NCBI GenBank assembly: GCA_013298695.1
Contig: JAAFIS010000002.1
Span: 154,935 to 218,934 of the forward strand
Reading direction: 5' to 3'
From: Betaproteobacteria bacterium
GTDB lineage: Bacteria; Pseudomonadota; Gammaproteobacteria; Burkholderiales; Casimicrobiaceae
Length of the DNA stretch: 64,000 nt
Shown here: positions 24,514 to 34,262 of the stretch, piece by piece
How positions within the stretch are numbered: position 1 is the first letter of the stretch
How the letters are laid out: each line of letters starts with the position of its first letter
Notes under the pieces: generated by a model
What the model was told of the DNA's origin: nothing
The model's database searches: none
Seen by the model: the letters and a program-made list of their open reading frames with translations, nothing else
Translations under genes and position numbers: made by a program

Positions 24514-25243
24514 CCAAACGAATCACTTCACCATTCAACATCACGTTGTCAAAAATCTGCATGACCAGCGACGCATATTCGGCGGGGCGGCCTAAGCGAG
24601 GTGGGAACGGCACTGCCGCGCCCAAGCTCGCCTGGACTTCCGCCGACATGCCGGCCATCATCGGCGTCTCAAAAATTCCGGGGGCGACCGTCATCACGCG
24701 AATGCCAAACTTAGCGAGCTCGCGGGCAACCGGTAGCGTCATACCGACGACACCGGCCTTCGATGCCGCATAGGCAGCTTGCCCGATTTGCCCGTCAAAC
24801 GCCGCGACGGACGCGGTGTTAACAATGACGCCGCGCTCGCCGTCGTCGGTGGCGGGGAGTGATTGCATCGCCGCTGCGGCTTGATTGAGCAAGTTGTATG
24901 TTCCGATCAGATTGATCTGCACAGTTTTTGCAAACTTAGCGATGCCACTCGCGCCTTCACGTCCCACGACACGCTCGCCAGTCGCTACGCCCGCGCAGTT
25001 CACGAGCCCTCGAAGCTCTCCGAGCGCAACCGCCGCTGCGACCGCAGCCTTGGCATCCGTTTCGTTTGTAACATCGCACTGAACATATTGACCATTCAAT
25101 TCTTTCGCCAGTTTCTCTCCGGCTTCAGCCTGTATATCAGCTATAACAACTATACCGCTTTTTTCGGCTATCGCCCCAGCTACTGAAGCGCCTAAGCCCG
25201 AAGCTCCTCCGGAAATAATCACGACTTTGTTTGCGAGTTTCAT
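24485..25243 (-). CDS. Short-chain dehydrogenase, 3-hydroxyacyl-CoA dehydrogenase type 2-like
   Basis: The 252-residue NAD(P)-dependent SDR has the cofactor motif SGGASGLGASV (11-21), NCAGVAT, the catalytic Ser in NTASVAAFDGQIGQAAY and YAASKAG (Tyr and Lys). The insert between the NAG and Ser motifs and the FDGQIGQAAY block are typical of the HSD17B10-like group that oxidises (S)-3-hydroxyacyl-CoA, often in branched-chain amino-acid or fatty-acid breakdown. ADI after the second strand favours NAD. Its end overlaps the pseudouridine synthase gene. Confidence 0.85.
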   Translation of the reverse strand: MKLANKVVIISGGASGLGASVAGAIAEKSGIVVIADIQAEAGEKLAKELNGQYVQCDVTNETDAKAAVAAAVALGELRGLVNCAGVATGERVVGREGASGIAKFAKTVQINLIGTYNLLNQAAAAMQSLPATDDGERGVIVNTASVAAFDGQIGQAAYAASKAGVVGMTLPVARELAKFGIRVMTVAPGIFETPMMAGMSAEVQASLGAAVPFPPRLGRPAEYASLVMQIFDNVMLNGEVIRLDGAIRMAPK

Positions 25244-25399
25244 AGCGGATATCTGCTTGATCTGAGTAAATCGATATGCAAATTATGCTGTAGCGGCGAC
25301 GGCTGCCCATTGCGGCTTGCACGCATAATCGAGCGAATCACGCGCGCTTACCCCGACGCGTAGCCAAACTCCGTACACATCACCGCTTCAGAAAAATTT

Positions 25400-26989
25400 A
25401 TGGCCAATCCATTCCTTGTCGCAAAAACGATCGACACCAACGTTGATGTTTCGATCCTTCCAAAACTCGCGAATCGTCACGGACTGATTACGGGGGCGAC
25501 GGGCACGGGGAAAACCGTTAGCTTGCAAGTGCTCGCAGAGGGTTTCTCGCGGATGGGTGTTCCGACATTTATGGCGGACGTAAAAGGTGATCTCACCGGA
25601 CTCTCGCAAGCTGGCGGCGGCAATCAACGCGTCATCGATCGAGTTGCGCAACTCAAACTGACCGGATTTACGAACGAATCGTTTCCGGTAACTTGCTGGG
25701 ACGTGTTTGGTGAGCAGGGCCATCCGCTTCGCGCGACGGTTGCCGAAATGGGTCCGCTACTGCTCTCGCGCATACTCAATCTCAATGAAACGCAGAGCGG
25801 CGTGCTCACCGCCGTGTTCAAAATCGCTGACGACAAGGGTTTGTTGTTGCTAGATTTGAAAGACCTGCGGGCTTTACTCGTGCACGCAGGTGAAAACGCA
25901 AAGGAATATCAACTTAAATACGGCAATATCAGCGGTGCCAGCATCGGCGCAATTCAGCGCGGCATCCTGACACTTGAATCTCAAGGCGGTGAAAAATTCT
26001 TTGGCGAGCCCGCGCTCAACCTTGAGGACTTAATGCAAACCGTTGACGGCAAAGGCGTCGTCAATATTCTTGCAGCCGACAAACTGCTCGCCAATCCGCG
26101 AATCTACGCCACGTTTTTGCTGTGGTTGCTATCAGAGCTTTTCGAATCTTTGCCCGAGGTCGGCGATCCTGAAAAACCGAAGCTCGCGTTCTTTTTCGAC
26201 GAAGCCCATTTGCTGTTTAGCGAAGCGCCCCCAGAGCTGCGTTCGCGTATCGAGCAAGTGGTGCGGCTAGTTCGCTCAAAAGGCGTTGGCGTCTATTTCG
26301 TCACCCAAAATCCGCTTGACGTGCCCGATGTAGTGTTGGGGCAACTCGGCAATCGCATTCAGCACGCACTGCGCGCGTATACGCCACGCGACGCAGAAGC
26401 CGTGAAAACCGCAGCGATGACGTTTCGGCCGAATCCGAAAATTGACACAGAAAAAGCCATCACTGAACTCGCAACTGGCGAGGCGCTTGTATCGTTTCTC
26501 GACGAAAAAGGACGACCCAACCCCGTAGAGCGCGCGTGGGTCATACCACCGTCGTCACGGATCGGCCCGGTCGGTGCGGATGAGCGCAAACGGGTCATGG
26601 AATCGTCACTCGTCAACGGCATTTACGACAAAACGGTGGATCGCGAAAGCGCATACGAGAAACTCATCGGGCGCGTAGACAGCAAAATGCCAAACGCACC
26701 CGACGAGTCTGGCAAGGCTGCGTCGAGCGACGCAACGACACCACCCGGCGCAACGCCCAATGCTGAGTCCGCTGCCGAGGAACCCGGATTTTTTAGTAAA
26801 GCGGGCAGTGTGTTGGGAGGCATCTTCAGCGATGACACGCCCGCTCGCGGCCCACGTGGCGGCGCGGCGCGCACCCGTCAGGGCGCGGGGGAGGCGATGA
26901 TGAAATCGGCTGCGCGCGCAATTGGTAGCGAGGTCGGTCGCCGCGTGATTCGCGGCGTGCTCGGCTCAATTCTCGGCGGGCGGCGATAG
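25400..26989 (+). CDS. HerA-like/DUF853 ATPase (YjgR family)
   Basis: The 529-residue P-loop ATPase of the HerA/FtsK branch has Walker A GATGTGKT (32-39), [20 protein letters not shown] just after, Walker B as [12 protein letters not shown] near residue 265, and a [18 protein letters not shown] sensor block. Length and order fit the bacterial YjgR/DUF853 family. Members form ring-shaped ATPases thought to move DNA, but the cellular job is not established. The C-terminal 110 residues are low-complexity, ending in an Arg/Gly-rich helix. No NurA-type nuclease gene lies next to it. Confidence 0.85.
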   Translation: MANPFLVAKTIDTNVDVSILPKLANRHGLITGATGTGKTVSLQVLAEGFSRMGVPTFMADVKGDLTGLSQAGGGNQRVIDRVAQLKLTGFTNESFPVTCWDVFGEQGHPLRATVAEMGPLLLSRILNLNETQSGVLTAVFKIADDKGLLLLDLKDLRALLVHAGENAKEYQLKYGNISGASIGAIQRGILTLESQGGEKFFGEPALNLEDLMQTVDGKGVVNILAADKLLANPRIYATFLLWLLSELFESLPEVGDPEKPKLAFFFDEAHLLFSEAPPELRSRIEQVVRLVRSKGVGVYFVTQNPLDVPDVVLGQLGNRIQHALRAYTPRDAEAVKTAAMTFRPNPKIDTEKAITELATGEALVSFLDEKGRPNPVERAWVIPPSSRIGPVGADERKRVMESSLVNGIYDKTVDRESAYEKLIGRVDSKMPNAPDESGKAASSDATTPPGATPNAESAAEEPGFFSKAGSVLGGIFSDDTPARGPRGGAARTRQGAGEAMMKSAARAIGSEVGRRVIRGVLGSILGGRR

Positions 26990-26996
26990 CGCTGGT

Positions 26997-27030
26997 CTAG
27001 TGTTGCCTTCTTAGTGCAACACCACACTAG
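26997..27030. terminator. Hairpin between convergent genes
   Basis: GTGTTGC (27000-27006) pairs with GCAACAC (27016-27022), and CTAG repeats on both outer sides. It lies exactly between the ATPase and protease stop codons. There is no T-run, so an intrinsic terminator is possible but not strong. Confidence 0.35.
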
Positions 27031-29717
27031 GGCAGCGAACAAAACACGACGCCTTCATCAATCCAACCAAGCCTCGTGACCATGTCTTGGTGCTGCGTAG
27101 GCGATGTACTGAATCGATGATTCGCGTCGTCAACATAGCGTGGCTGGCCACGGAACGCCCTATACACCGGCAACGTGTTGGACGGACAGCTGCCGTCTGC
27201 GAGTTTGTCGATCATGTAACCCTCGACGCCCTCCAAAAACGGCAGCGCGCGTAGCGGCTCATTTTTCACGTTAAACGTGGTTAGGTAGCGCTGTTCGTTC
27301 GCCAATGAAGTGTAGAAATGCGTGCCTCTTGCGCCGCCTTTAGCAGCATTCGCGAAAAAGAAGCGCTCGAAGGGCTGTGTGCCTTGAGTAGGTAGCGAGT
27401 AAGCCTTGAACTCTGAGCCGGTACGCCGCCAGTCGCTACGGCTATCAAGAAGCGCCTTGTCGGCATCGCGTCCGGTCATGAAATAGTAGTCAAAATCTTG
27501 GTTGTAGAACTCGGTGATCGTGAGTCCGGCACGCGCACCGGGTTGCAATACGTCGATTGCAGCACTATCGCTGCTCGCGATGCACGAGAACGAGAGTGCG
27601 TTGCGCACGAAAATGGGCTGTCGGCCCACCGTTAACAGGCCGCGAGAAACCGTTGCACGCAGGGTCGTAGAGTTGACGTAAGTCGCGGCAAACGAGAGGT
27701 TACCAATCGTCACCTGCGATGTCGGAGTGAAGCCCGTGCCGCGAAGTTCAATGGTCGCAGTTACTGAGTCGTCCCCAATTAAAGGAGGCGTCACCGACTG
27801 TAGTGTGAGCGGTTCCGCGATTTGATTGAATCGAGCGACAAACTCCGGCACATTTGAACCGACCGTGGTCGAAACGCTGGTTGCAGTGCCAGTTAACGTC
27901 CCCGACCAGCCGGTGAACACACCTACGCCGTTGCTGTTAAGCGTTACGTTGAGCGGGCTGCCGGTGCGCAACCAGGTTGCACTGTCACTCAACGACACCG
28001 ATCCCGCGCAAGACGGCTGAACCTGACGGAACGGGCGCACCTCGCGATTCGCACGCACACTGGCGTTGCGAACACCACTCGGAGGCATCGTGATCGTTCC
28101 TGCGACCGGATCGTCAAAACCGACAAAAGAATCTTTGATGTAGCGGATCGAAGCACCCACATATTGCGGGGAATCCATTTCAAATTTCCAATCGCCCTGC
28201 GTGGTGCGCGCGATTCGCGGCGCGATAGCGCTCGACGCTGCGCTACCGGGTGGCGTCGTTTTGATCACGATGCCATCTTCGGTACCTGGGCCTTCAACAT
28301 CGAGCGCGATCGTTGCGCCGTTGTGAAACGAAGCGCCAATAGCCTGCAACGGCAAATTACCCGTTACCGTCAGCGACACATTGGGGCGCACCGCACCGCC
28401 ACCGCGAGAAGCAAACGCAGAACCCCACGTAAAGAAGTGTGAGTATCCCGAACTCGGTTGCGCCAGCAATTCAAACTTCGAAAACTGCGGGAATAGTGAC
28501 GCGGTTCCGGGCCACGGCGCGCGCACGGCAGAAACGGTTGAGCTGCCGCCAGTTTGTGAGGCTGCCGTGGTTTGCACGTCCACTAGGCGGATGAAATTCG
28601 CAACCACGAGTGTGTCGGAGGGCGACGTCGTCGGTGCACCAAGTCCACCATCTCCGGCGCGCACTTGCCACGTGAGCTGCGGCGAGGGTGTTGCCGCTGC
28701 GTCGTGGCTCCAGCGCCCGAATGCAAAGCGATAGCCGTCTTTGGTTTGCAATCCGTCTTCAACCCAAACTCGGTGCACGCTGCCAATCGGCCAATCGAAC
28801 GTGGCTGGCGTGATCACGCTGACGCCATCGACGAAAACGCGCATTCCACTGGGATTGCTCTGTACGATGGTGCGCGTTGGTGCGCGACCGTACAAGCGGA
28901 ACAACGCATCAAGATCAGACGGTGAATAGGTCGGTTGAGACGCGAGCGTGATGCCCGGCGGATTGGTCTCTAGCGTTACGCGGTCAGCCTGTGACGCGGA
29001 GAATGCGGTGCGCGAATAATGCATGTTCGAGTCATAGTCGTATCCGCCAAATGTTCGGGTGCCGAAAATGGGTTGATTGTTCGAACGATACGCCGGATCC
29101 ATGTTCGAGAGACGAAAATCGACAAAGCTTTTGGCGCGTGCGTCTTGCTGCACGTGCCACAAGCCCATTGCGTGGCCCATTTCGTGAACTAGCGTGCTAA
29201 CGCCGCATATAGGATCGCCAAGGATCGATTGCTTCCCACCCGCTTTTCCGACGAAGCTGTTGCACGAGCCAAGGTCTTTGGCGGCGAGGTTAAAGTCAAC
29301 ATAGTCGACCTCAGACGTTCTTGGAATCCATTGAACGACTCCTGCAAGGACGCGATTGACCTCGTTGATTGCGGTTTGGATGTTTGGCAAATCAGCAGTT
29401 GTGATTGTGTATGCGATTTGCACCACGCCGCTCGCATCGCGATTTGACCAAAGACTAGCCTCAGCTCCCAGCGTCAGTGCTTTTTGCGTTGCCTCGCGCT
29501 GAATCTGCCCGCGCTCAACCGCACGTGTCCATTCGCGAACCGCATCAATCGGCCCAATGATGATGTCACCCTCGGTGACCGCGTGCCCCTGCACCTCAAC
29601 ATACGACACCCACTGGCCGCGCCAAAACGTGCGCATTTGCTCGGAGGCGACTGCATGTGCACCGAGGCTCAGAGCAGCGCAACAGACTAAAAACGACGAT
29701 ATCCAACTTCGATTCAT
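27027..29717 (-). CDS. Large secreted astacin-type metalloprotease with TIG and DUF5648-like domains
   Basis: After a signal peptide (NRSWISSFLVCCAALSLGAH, cut near residue 25) the 896-residue protein has an astacin-like M12A catalytic domain. It shows the zinc motif HEMGHAMGLWH near residue 177 (three His ligands, catalytic Glu) and the Met-turn SNMHYS near 230, followed by SDLDALFRLYG. A beta-rich middle follows, with one IPT/TIG-like unit (LQSVTPPLIG, then RGTGFTPTSQVTIGN) near 610-690. The C-terminal 150 residues (ITEFYNQDFDYYFMTG, then THFYTS and HRFSTSPTQ) match DUF5648, found at the end of many secreted proteins. I took the ATG seven codons inside the longest frame, whose own start is TTG. 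Confidence 0.85.
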   Translation of the reverse strand: MNRSWISSFLVCCAALSLGAHAVASEQMRTFWRGQWVSYVEVQGHAVTEGDIIIGPIDAVREWTRAVERGQIQREATQKALTLGAEASLWSNRDASGVVQIAYTITTADLPNIQTAINEVNRVLAGVVQWIPRTSEVDYVDFNLAAKDLGSCNSFVGKAGGKQSILGDPICGVSTLVHEMGHAMGLWHVQQDARAKSFVDFRLSNMDPAYRSNNQPIFGTRTFGGYDYDSNMHYSRTAFSASQADRVTLETNPPGITLASQPTYSPSDLDALFRLYGRAPTRTIVQSNPSGMRVFVDGVSVITPATFDWPIGSVHRVWVEDGLQTKDGYRFAFGRWSHDAAATPSPQLTWQVRAGDGGLGAPTTSPSDTLVVANFIRLVDVQTTAASQTGGSSTVSAVRAPWPGTASLFPQFSKFELLAQPSSGYSHFFTWGSAFASRGGGAVRPNVSLTVTGNLPLQAIGASFHNGATIALDVEGPGTEDGIVIKTTPPGSAASSAIAPRIARTTQGDWKFEMDSPQYVGASIRYIKDSFVGFDDPVAGTITMPPSGVRNASVRANREVRPFRQVQPSCAGSVSLSDSATWLRTGSPLNVTLNSNGVGVFTGWSGTLTGTATSVSTTVGSNVPEFVARFNQIAEPLTLQSVTPPLIGDDSVTATIELRGTGFTPTSQVTIGNLSFAATYVNSTTLRATVSRGLLTVGRQPIFVRNALSFSCIASSDSAAIDVLQPGARAGLTITEFYNQDFDYYFMTGRDADKALLDSRSDWRRTGSEFKAYSLPTQGTQPFERFFFANAAKGGARGTHFYTSLANEQRYLTTFNVKNEPLRALPFLEGVEGYMIDKLADGSCPSNTLPVYRAFRGQPRYVDDANHRFSTSPTQHQDMVTRLGWIDEGVVFCSLP

Positions 29718-29869
29718 AGCCAACGACTTTTTGGTCAAAGAAAACCAACGATACAGCGTTCCTTTACATTTGCCAACGACTACGGTTCGTCATTCGTCAC
29801 ATTTATGGGGCCGATTTTCTGTGGGGTTGCTGCGATTTAGGCTGCAATGAGCCCGTGGCTCTGCAGGTC

Positions 29870-29898
29870 AAAAAAAACCGCGCAGCTGCGCGGCTTTT
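29870..29898 (-). terminator. Intrinsic terminator of the acyl-CoA dehydrogenase gene
   Basis: The self-complementary GCCGCGCAGCTGCGCGG stem is followed, on the minus strand, by eight T residues. It lies about 23 bp after the stop codon. On the plus strand it also has a short CTTTTTG tail. Confidence 0.85.
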
Positions 29899-29920
29899 TG
29901 ACTCCTGCGACCCCGCGCTA

Positions 29921-31711
29921 TTACGCGAGCGCCAGCTCGGTCTCCATCAGCGGGGAAAGTCCCGTGCGAGCAGTTGCCGCGCAAGTTTCGATTTCTGGCA
30001 GCAATTTCGCAAAGTAGAAACGTGCGGTTTGAAGTTTCGCTTTGTAAAAATCATCGCCTGAGCCTTGCTTTTCGAGTGCGATTTTTGCCATTTTTGCGAA
30101 CCAAAACGCGAACACCGTGTGCCCAGCAACGCGCATGTAATCGACGGCTGCCGCGCCGATAACTTCGGGGGTTTTCTGTGCGGCACTGCCGATCTCGAAC
30201 GTGAGCGTTGACCACAGCTCCGCTGCCTTGAGCATCGGACCGATGAACTCTTGCATCGCCTCGTTACCTTCGCACTCTTCGGCGAATGTTTCCATGATCG
30301 CACCGAGCTTTTTAAGCGTTGCGCCTTGATTGCCGAGCACCTTGCGGCCAAGAAGATCAAGCGACTGAATGGTGTTGGTGCCTTCGTAAATCATATTGAT
30401 GCGCGAATCACGAACGTATTGCTCCATTCCCCATTCGGCGATGAATCCATGGCCGCCGAACACTTGCATGCAGTGCGAAGTCGCGATCCAAGCGTTGTCG
30501 GTGATAAACGCTTTCACGATCGGCGTGAGCAACGCGACAAGTTCTTCGGCTTCTTTTCGCGTCACCTCTTCAGGATGATTGAGATACGTGTCGATCAAGC
30601 TCGCGCAGTAAATTGACAATACGCGCCCGCCTTCTGCATACGCCTTGGCGGTCAGCAACATCTTGCGAACGTCGGGGTGCACAATGATAGGGTCGGCGGG
30701 CTTGTCAGGTGATTTTGGACCGGCAAGCGAGCGCATCTGAATGCGATCTTTCGCATAGGCCAGCGCATTTTGATAGGCGACTTCAGTGAGTCCGAGCGAC
30801 TGCATGCCCACACCAATCCGCGCCGCATTCATCATGACAAACATTGCCGCGAGGCCCTTGTTGGGTGCACCAACGATCCAGCCTTTAGCGCCATCGAGTG
30901 CGATCTGCGCGGTGGCATTGCCGTGAATGCCCATCTTATGTTCAAGGCCCGTGCAAAAAATCTTATTGCGTTCGCCGATGTTGCCCGCAGCGTCAGGAAT
31001 AAATTTCGGCACGACGAACAACGAGATCCCTTTTGAGCCCTGTGGCGCATCGGGCAGTCGAGCCAAAACGAGGTGAATGATGTTCTCGGCAAGGTTGTGC
31101 TCGCCAGAACTGATAAAAATTTTATTGCCGGTGATCGTGAACGAGCCGTCGGCGTTCGATTCCGCCTTAGTGCGAAGCATCCCAAGGTCGGTGCCGCAGT
31201 GTGGCTCGGTCAAACACATGGTGCCGGTCCACTCACCGCTGGTAATTTTAGGCAGGTAAGTCTTTTTCTGCTCGGAGGTGCCGTGCGCGTGCAGGCATTC
31301 GTAGGCACCATGCGTGAGGCCGGGATACATCGTCCACGCTTGGTTGGCGCTGTTTAACATTTCGTAGAACGCTTGATTCACCGTAAGCGGCAAACCTTGT
31401 CCGCCGTATTCGGGATCGCAGGAGAGCGCTGCCCAGCCGCCATCAACGAACTGTTTATAGGCTTCCTTGAAGCCCTTCGGCGCGGTCACGCTGAAGTTCG
31501 TTTTGTCGTGTGTGCAGCCTTCGCGGTCACCCGATTGGTTTACCGGGAAAACAACCTCGCTTGCAAACTTTCCACCCTCTTCGAGGATCGCCATTACGGT
31601 GTCGAGGTCAGTGTCTGCGTGCGCTGGCAGCGATTTAAATGTGCTTGCGACATCAAGCACTTCGTCCATGACGAAGCGTAGGTCGCGAAGTGGTGGGGCG
31701 TACGTAGGCAT
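29921..31711 (-). CDS. Acyl-CoA dehydrogenase, long DmdC-like type
   Basis: The FAD enzyme makes the first double bond in acyl-CoA breakdown. At 596 residues with a C-terminal extension it belongs to the group that includes 3-methylmercaptopropionyl-CoA dehydrogenase (DmdC) and many uncharacterised relatives. Visible blocks are MCLTEPHCGTDLGMLRTKA (flavin/substrate loop), NKIFISSGEH, FGGHGFIAEWGMEQYVRDSR and MIYEGTNTIQSLDLLGRKV, with the likely catalytic Glu in YEGT. AAGGA stands 8 bp before the ATG. A PsrA-like operator lies 28 bp upstream, which fits control by fatty acids. The exact acyl substrate is not predictable, since no dmd genes are nearby. Confidence 0.9.
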   Translation of the reverse strand: MPTYAPPLRDLRFVMDEVLDVASTFKSLPAHADTDLDTVMAILEEGGKFASEVVFPVNQSGDREGCTHDKTNFSVTAPKGFKEAYKQFVDGGWAALSCDPEYGGQGLPLTVNQAFYEMLNSANQAWTMYPGLTHGAYECLHAHGTSEQKKTYLPKITSGEWTGTMCLTEPHCGTDLGMLRTKAESNADGSFTITGNKIFISSGEHNLAENIIHLVLARLPDAPQGSKGISLFVVPKFIPDAAGNIGERNKIFCTGLEHKMGIHGNATAQIALDGAKGWIVGAPNKGLAAMFVMMNAARIGVGMQSLGLTEVAYQNALAYAKDRIQMRSLAGPKSPDKPADPIIVHPDVRKMLLTAKAYAEGGRVLSIYCASLIDTYLNHPEEVTRKEAEELVALLTPIVKAFITDNAWIATSHCMQVFGGHGFIAEWGMEQYVRDSRINMIYEGTNTIQSLDLLGRKVLGNQGATLKKLGAIMETFAEECEGNEAMQEFIGPMLKAAELWSTLTFEIGSAAQKTPEVIGAAAVDYMRVAGHTVFAFWFAKMAKIALEKQGSGDDFYKAKLQTARFYFAKLLPEIETCAATARTGLSPLMETELALA

Positions 31712-31738
31712 GACCGTGATCCTTCAAAAAACAACACT

Positions 31739-31752
31739 CAAACGAGTGTTTG
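31739..31752. promoter_or_regulatory. PsrA-like operator upstream of the acyl-CoA dehydrogenase gene
   Basis: CAAAC-GAGT-GTTTG fits the G/C-AAAC-N2to4-GTTT-G/C pattern described for the Pseudomonas TetR-type regulator PsrA, which represses beta-oxidation genes until fatty acids are present. A second, overlapping dyad (AACACTC/GAGTGTT, 31733-31750) shares the site. No psrA gene lies in the window. Confidence 0.45.
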
Positions 31753-31805
31753 AATTGTGACGGTTTTGCTCTTCAGGAATTCGTTTGAAACCCCGTTTTT
31801 GCGCA

Positions 31806-31827
31806 GTGTAGAGACTTCACTCTACAC
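31806..31827. promoter_or_regulatory. Perfect 8-bp hairpin in the gap upstream of the acyl-CoA dehydrogenase gene
   Basis: GTGTAGAG and CTCTACAC pair exactly around ACTTCA. It could be the end signal for the CysI-DUF934 transcript arriving on the same strand (no T-run follows) or a second operator. I cannot tell which. Confidence 0.35.
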
Positions 31828-31892
31828 GCGATGCAACATGCGTTTCGCCGAACTCCGCTCACAGACGATGCAAAAAGAATTAAACAGCTATT

Positions 31893-31975
31893 TCACTTAA
31901 TAGTCGCTTGAATTGGGCGAGATGACCTTTATCGATTGACATCAACAATGTCAGTAAATATCGCTAAGCCGAGTT
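31893..31975. repeat. Two-hairpin intergenic element, copy G (partial)
   Basis: Only one arm is clear: TAGTCGCTTGAATTGGGCGA (31901-31920), followed by an AT-rich spacer with TTTATCGATTGACATC. The second arm is not recognisable. It lies after the DUF934 gene. Confidence 0.45.
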
Positions 31976-32013
31976 GCGACGGAACGAAACGACGGAAGCT
32001 AACTCACGCATGC

Positions 32014-32511
32014 TCACGCAAAAGCGCGGGAGCTGACGGATCCGCCAGAGCGGCTTCCCGCAGGTTGGTACGCCGCCGAGAAGTCTCGAGTGGCGATGAT
32101 CGCGTCTGGTGCGGATTGATCGTCACGCAAGGCGAACGTATCGAAGCCAGATCGCCACAACAAGTAGATTTGATCGCGAGCGATGTCGCCAATCGCACGC
32201 AATTCCCCGCGCCAGCCGTAATGATCGCGCAGCCGCTTCGCGAGCGAATAGCCGCGGCCATCGGTAAACGTAGGGAAATCAATGGCGATGAGCTGGAGTT
32301 TGTCAAATTCCTGCGCGATCATTGCGGGATCATCCGATGGCGAAAGCACAACGCCGATGGCGGCAGCATGATTGCGCCAAGTGCCAGCGAACTCGCGAAA
32401 TTCAGTCAGCGGAAGCAACACTTTTGCACCCGGCGGAATTGCATGAGCATCGCCGTCGTAAGCCAACCAATCGTTACTACGCTCGCCTAGGTGGTCAATG
32501 AGTTTCGGCAT
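32014..32511 (-). CDS. DUF934 protein linked to sulfite reductase
   Basis: The 165-residue protein of the DUF934 family has VVLSPSDDPAMIAQEFDKLQ, LIAIDFPTFTDGRGYSLAKR and the RDHYGWRGELRAIGDIARDQ block. The family is nearly always encoded right after a CysI-type reductase and is assumed to help sulfite reduction, though its biochemistry is not known. Its ATG overlaps the last 17 bp of the reductase gene, so translation is coupled. I prefer this start to an ATG 10 codons upstream because MPKLID is the usual family opening. Confidence 0.85.
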   Translation of the reverse strand: MPKLIDHLGERSNDWLAYDGDAHAIPPGAKVLLPLTEFREFAGTWRNHAAAIGVVLSPSDDPAMIAQEFDKLQLIAIDFPTFTDGRGYSLAKRLRDHYGWRGELRAIGDIARDQIYLLWRSGFDTFALRDDQSAPDAIIATRDFSAAYQPAGSRSGGSVSSRAFA

Positions 32512-34174
32512 ACACGGCCTCTTTAAATGGTTCGATTCCAATACGGGCGACTACATCGACGAAACGCTCATCGTCTCGTTCGCGCACGCCCAAATACGTT
32601 TGAACAAGTTTTTCCACCACATCAGGCACGTCGTTGCGTGCAAACGAAGGGCCGATGATCTTGCCGATGCGCGCGGTTGGCGAGTCATGAACCGTTAACG
32701 ACTGCGCGCCGCCAATGGTCACTTGGTACCACTCTTCGCCGTTTTTATCGACACCGAGAATGCCAATGTGACCAACATGATGATGACCACACGCGTTGAT
32801 GCAGCCCGAGATGTTCAGATCAAGCTCGCCAATATCAAACTGATAGTCGAGAGACTCGAAGCGCTCATGAATCGCTTGCGCAACCGGAATGCTCACAGCG
32901 TTTGCGAGCGAACAAAAGTCTCCACCCGGGCACGCGATGATGTTGCCGATCAGGCCAATGTTGGGTGTTGCCAAACCAAGCGATTTCAACGACGACCAAA
33001 GTGCGGGAAGCGATCGTTGTTCAACATCCGCAAACACCAAATTTTGCTCATGGGTCACACGAAGTTCGCCCTGCGCATACGCGTCGGCGAGCGCTGCGAT
33101 GGCGTCGAGCTCATCGGCCGTGACATCTCCCGGCGGCACACATTTTCGTTTTAGTGAAAGCGAGACCGCACAGTATCCCGGCACTCGATGCGCATGAACA
33201 TTTCGCTTGTGCCAGCGCGCAAATTCGTTGTTACTTGCCGCAAGTGTCACCACGGCGGCATCGTCTTGCGGAAGCGTCGCATATTGCGGAACCGTAAAAC
33301 GCACGCGAATAGCGGCGACATGCTCGGCTTTCAGTGTGGTAATCCCATTTTGATTACGTGCGAATTCGTCGTTCACACGCTGGGCAAATGCTTCAACGCC
33401 GGTTTCTTTCACCGTGATCTTGATCCGCGCCTTGTACTTGTTGTCGCGACGGCCGGTAAGGTTGTAGACGCGCAGAATCGCTTCGAGATACGTGATGAGA
33501 TCTTGCCACGGGAGAAATTCGTTAATAACGACGCCCACAATCGGCGTGCGACCGAGTCCGCCGCCTACAGCAACGCGGAAGCCAATTTCTCCCGCTTCGC
33601 CTTTTATTGCGGTTAATCCAATGTCGTGAACTAACGTGGCAGCGCGGTCGTCTGCCGATCCGCTAATCGCGATCTTGAATTTGCGCGGTAAATACGCAAA
33701 CTCGGGGTGGATGGTGCTCCACTGCCGAATGATTTCTGCCCACACTAGAGGATTGACGACCTCATCCGGGGCGACGCCTGCGAACTGATCGGTTGTAGTG
33801 TTGCGAATGCAGTTTCCGCTGGTCTGGATGGCATGCATTTGCACGCTCGCGAGGTCGGCCAAAATGTCAGGTACCCGTGAGAGCTCCGGCCAGTTGTATT
33901 GAATGTTTTGGCGCGTCGTGAAATGCGCATAGTTGCGATCGTAGGTACGTGCGATGTGAGCAAACATTCGCACTTGTGTTGTGTTCAACAAGCCGTACGG
34001 GATCGCCACGCGAAGCATCGGCGCATGCTTTTGAATGTAGAGTCCGTTTTGGAGGCGCAGAGGACGAAATTCGTCCTCCGAGAGCTTGCCAGCAAGAAAG
34101 CGCTCAGTTTGGCCGCGAAATTGGGCGACGCGTTGGTCAACGATTTGTTGATCAAATTCGGTGTACTGGTACAT
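32495..34174 (-). CDS. cysI: Sulfite (or nitrite) reductase hemoprotein, single-subunit siroheme type
   Basis: Reduces sulfite to sulfide in six electrons for cysteine synthesis, using siroheme and a 4Fe-4S cluster in the cytoplasm. Both ferredoxin-like halves are present: TTRQNIQYNWPELSRVPDIL and TSGNCIRNTTTDQFAGVA, with the Arg-rich substrate face. The cluster-siroheme cysteines are in CPGGDFCSLA near residue 414 and NISGCINACGHHH near 456. At 559 residues it has the length of CysI and nitrite/sulfite reductases. The coupled DUF934 gene favours sulfite. No cysH, cysJ or cysG lies here, so the electron donor is not shown. The upstream gap to the divergent glycosylase gene is 88 bp. Confidence 0.85.
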   Translation of the reverse strand: MYQYTEFDQQIVDQRVAQFRGQTERFLAGKLSEDEFRPLRLQNGLYIQKHAPMLRVAIPYGLLNTTQVRMFAHIARTYDRNYAHFTTRQNIQYNWPELSRVPDILADLASVQMHAIQTSGNCIRNTTTDQFAGVAPDEVVNPLVWAEIIRQWSTIHPEFAYLPRKFKIAISGSADDRAATLVHDIGLTAIKGEAGEIGFRVAVGGGLGRTPIVGVVINEFLPWQDLITYLEAILRVYNLTGRRDNKYKARIKITVKETGVEAFAQRVNDEFARNQNGITTLKAEHVAAIRVRFTVPQYATLPQDDAAVVTLAASNNEFARWHKRNVHAHRVPGYCAVSLSLKRKCVPPGDVTADELDAIAALADAYAQGELRVTHEQNLVFADVEQRSLPALWSSLKSLGLATPNIGLIGNIIACPGGDFCSLANAVSIPVAQAIHERFESLDYQFDIGELDLNISGCINACGHHHVGHIGILGVDKNGEEWYQVTIGGAQSLTVHDSPTARIGKIIGPSFARNDVPDVVEKLVQTYLGVRERDDERFVDVVARIGIEPFKEAVYAETH

Positions 34175-34262
34175 CCGATCATTCTGCGACCTTGGTACCC
34201 CGCACTATCATTCTATTTCGTTATAAACAAATGTCTCGCCCCACAATTTCAGCGCATCTGTT

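Noticed and set aside
31936-32490. A 184-codon plus-strand frame
   Set aside because: It is antisense to the DUF934 gene, which is a clear family member coupled to cysI, and its sequence has no domain pattern.
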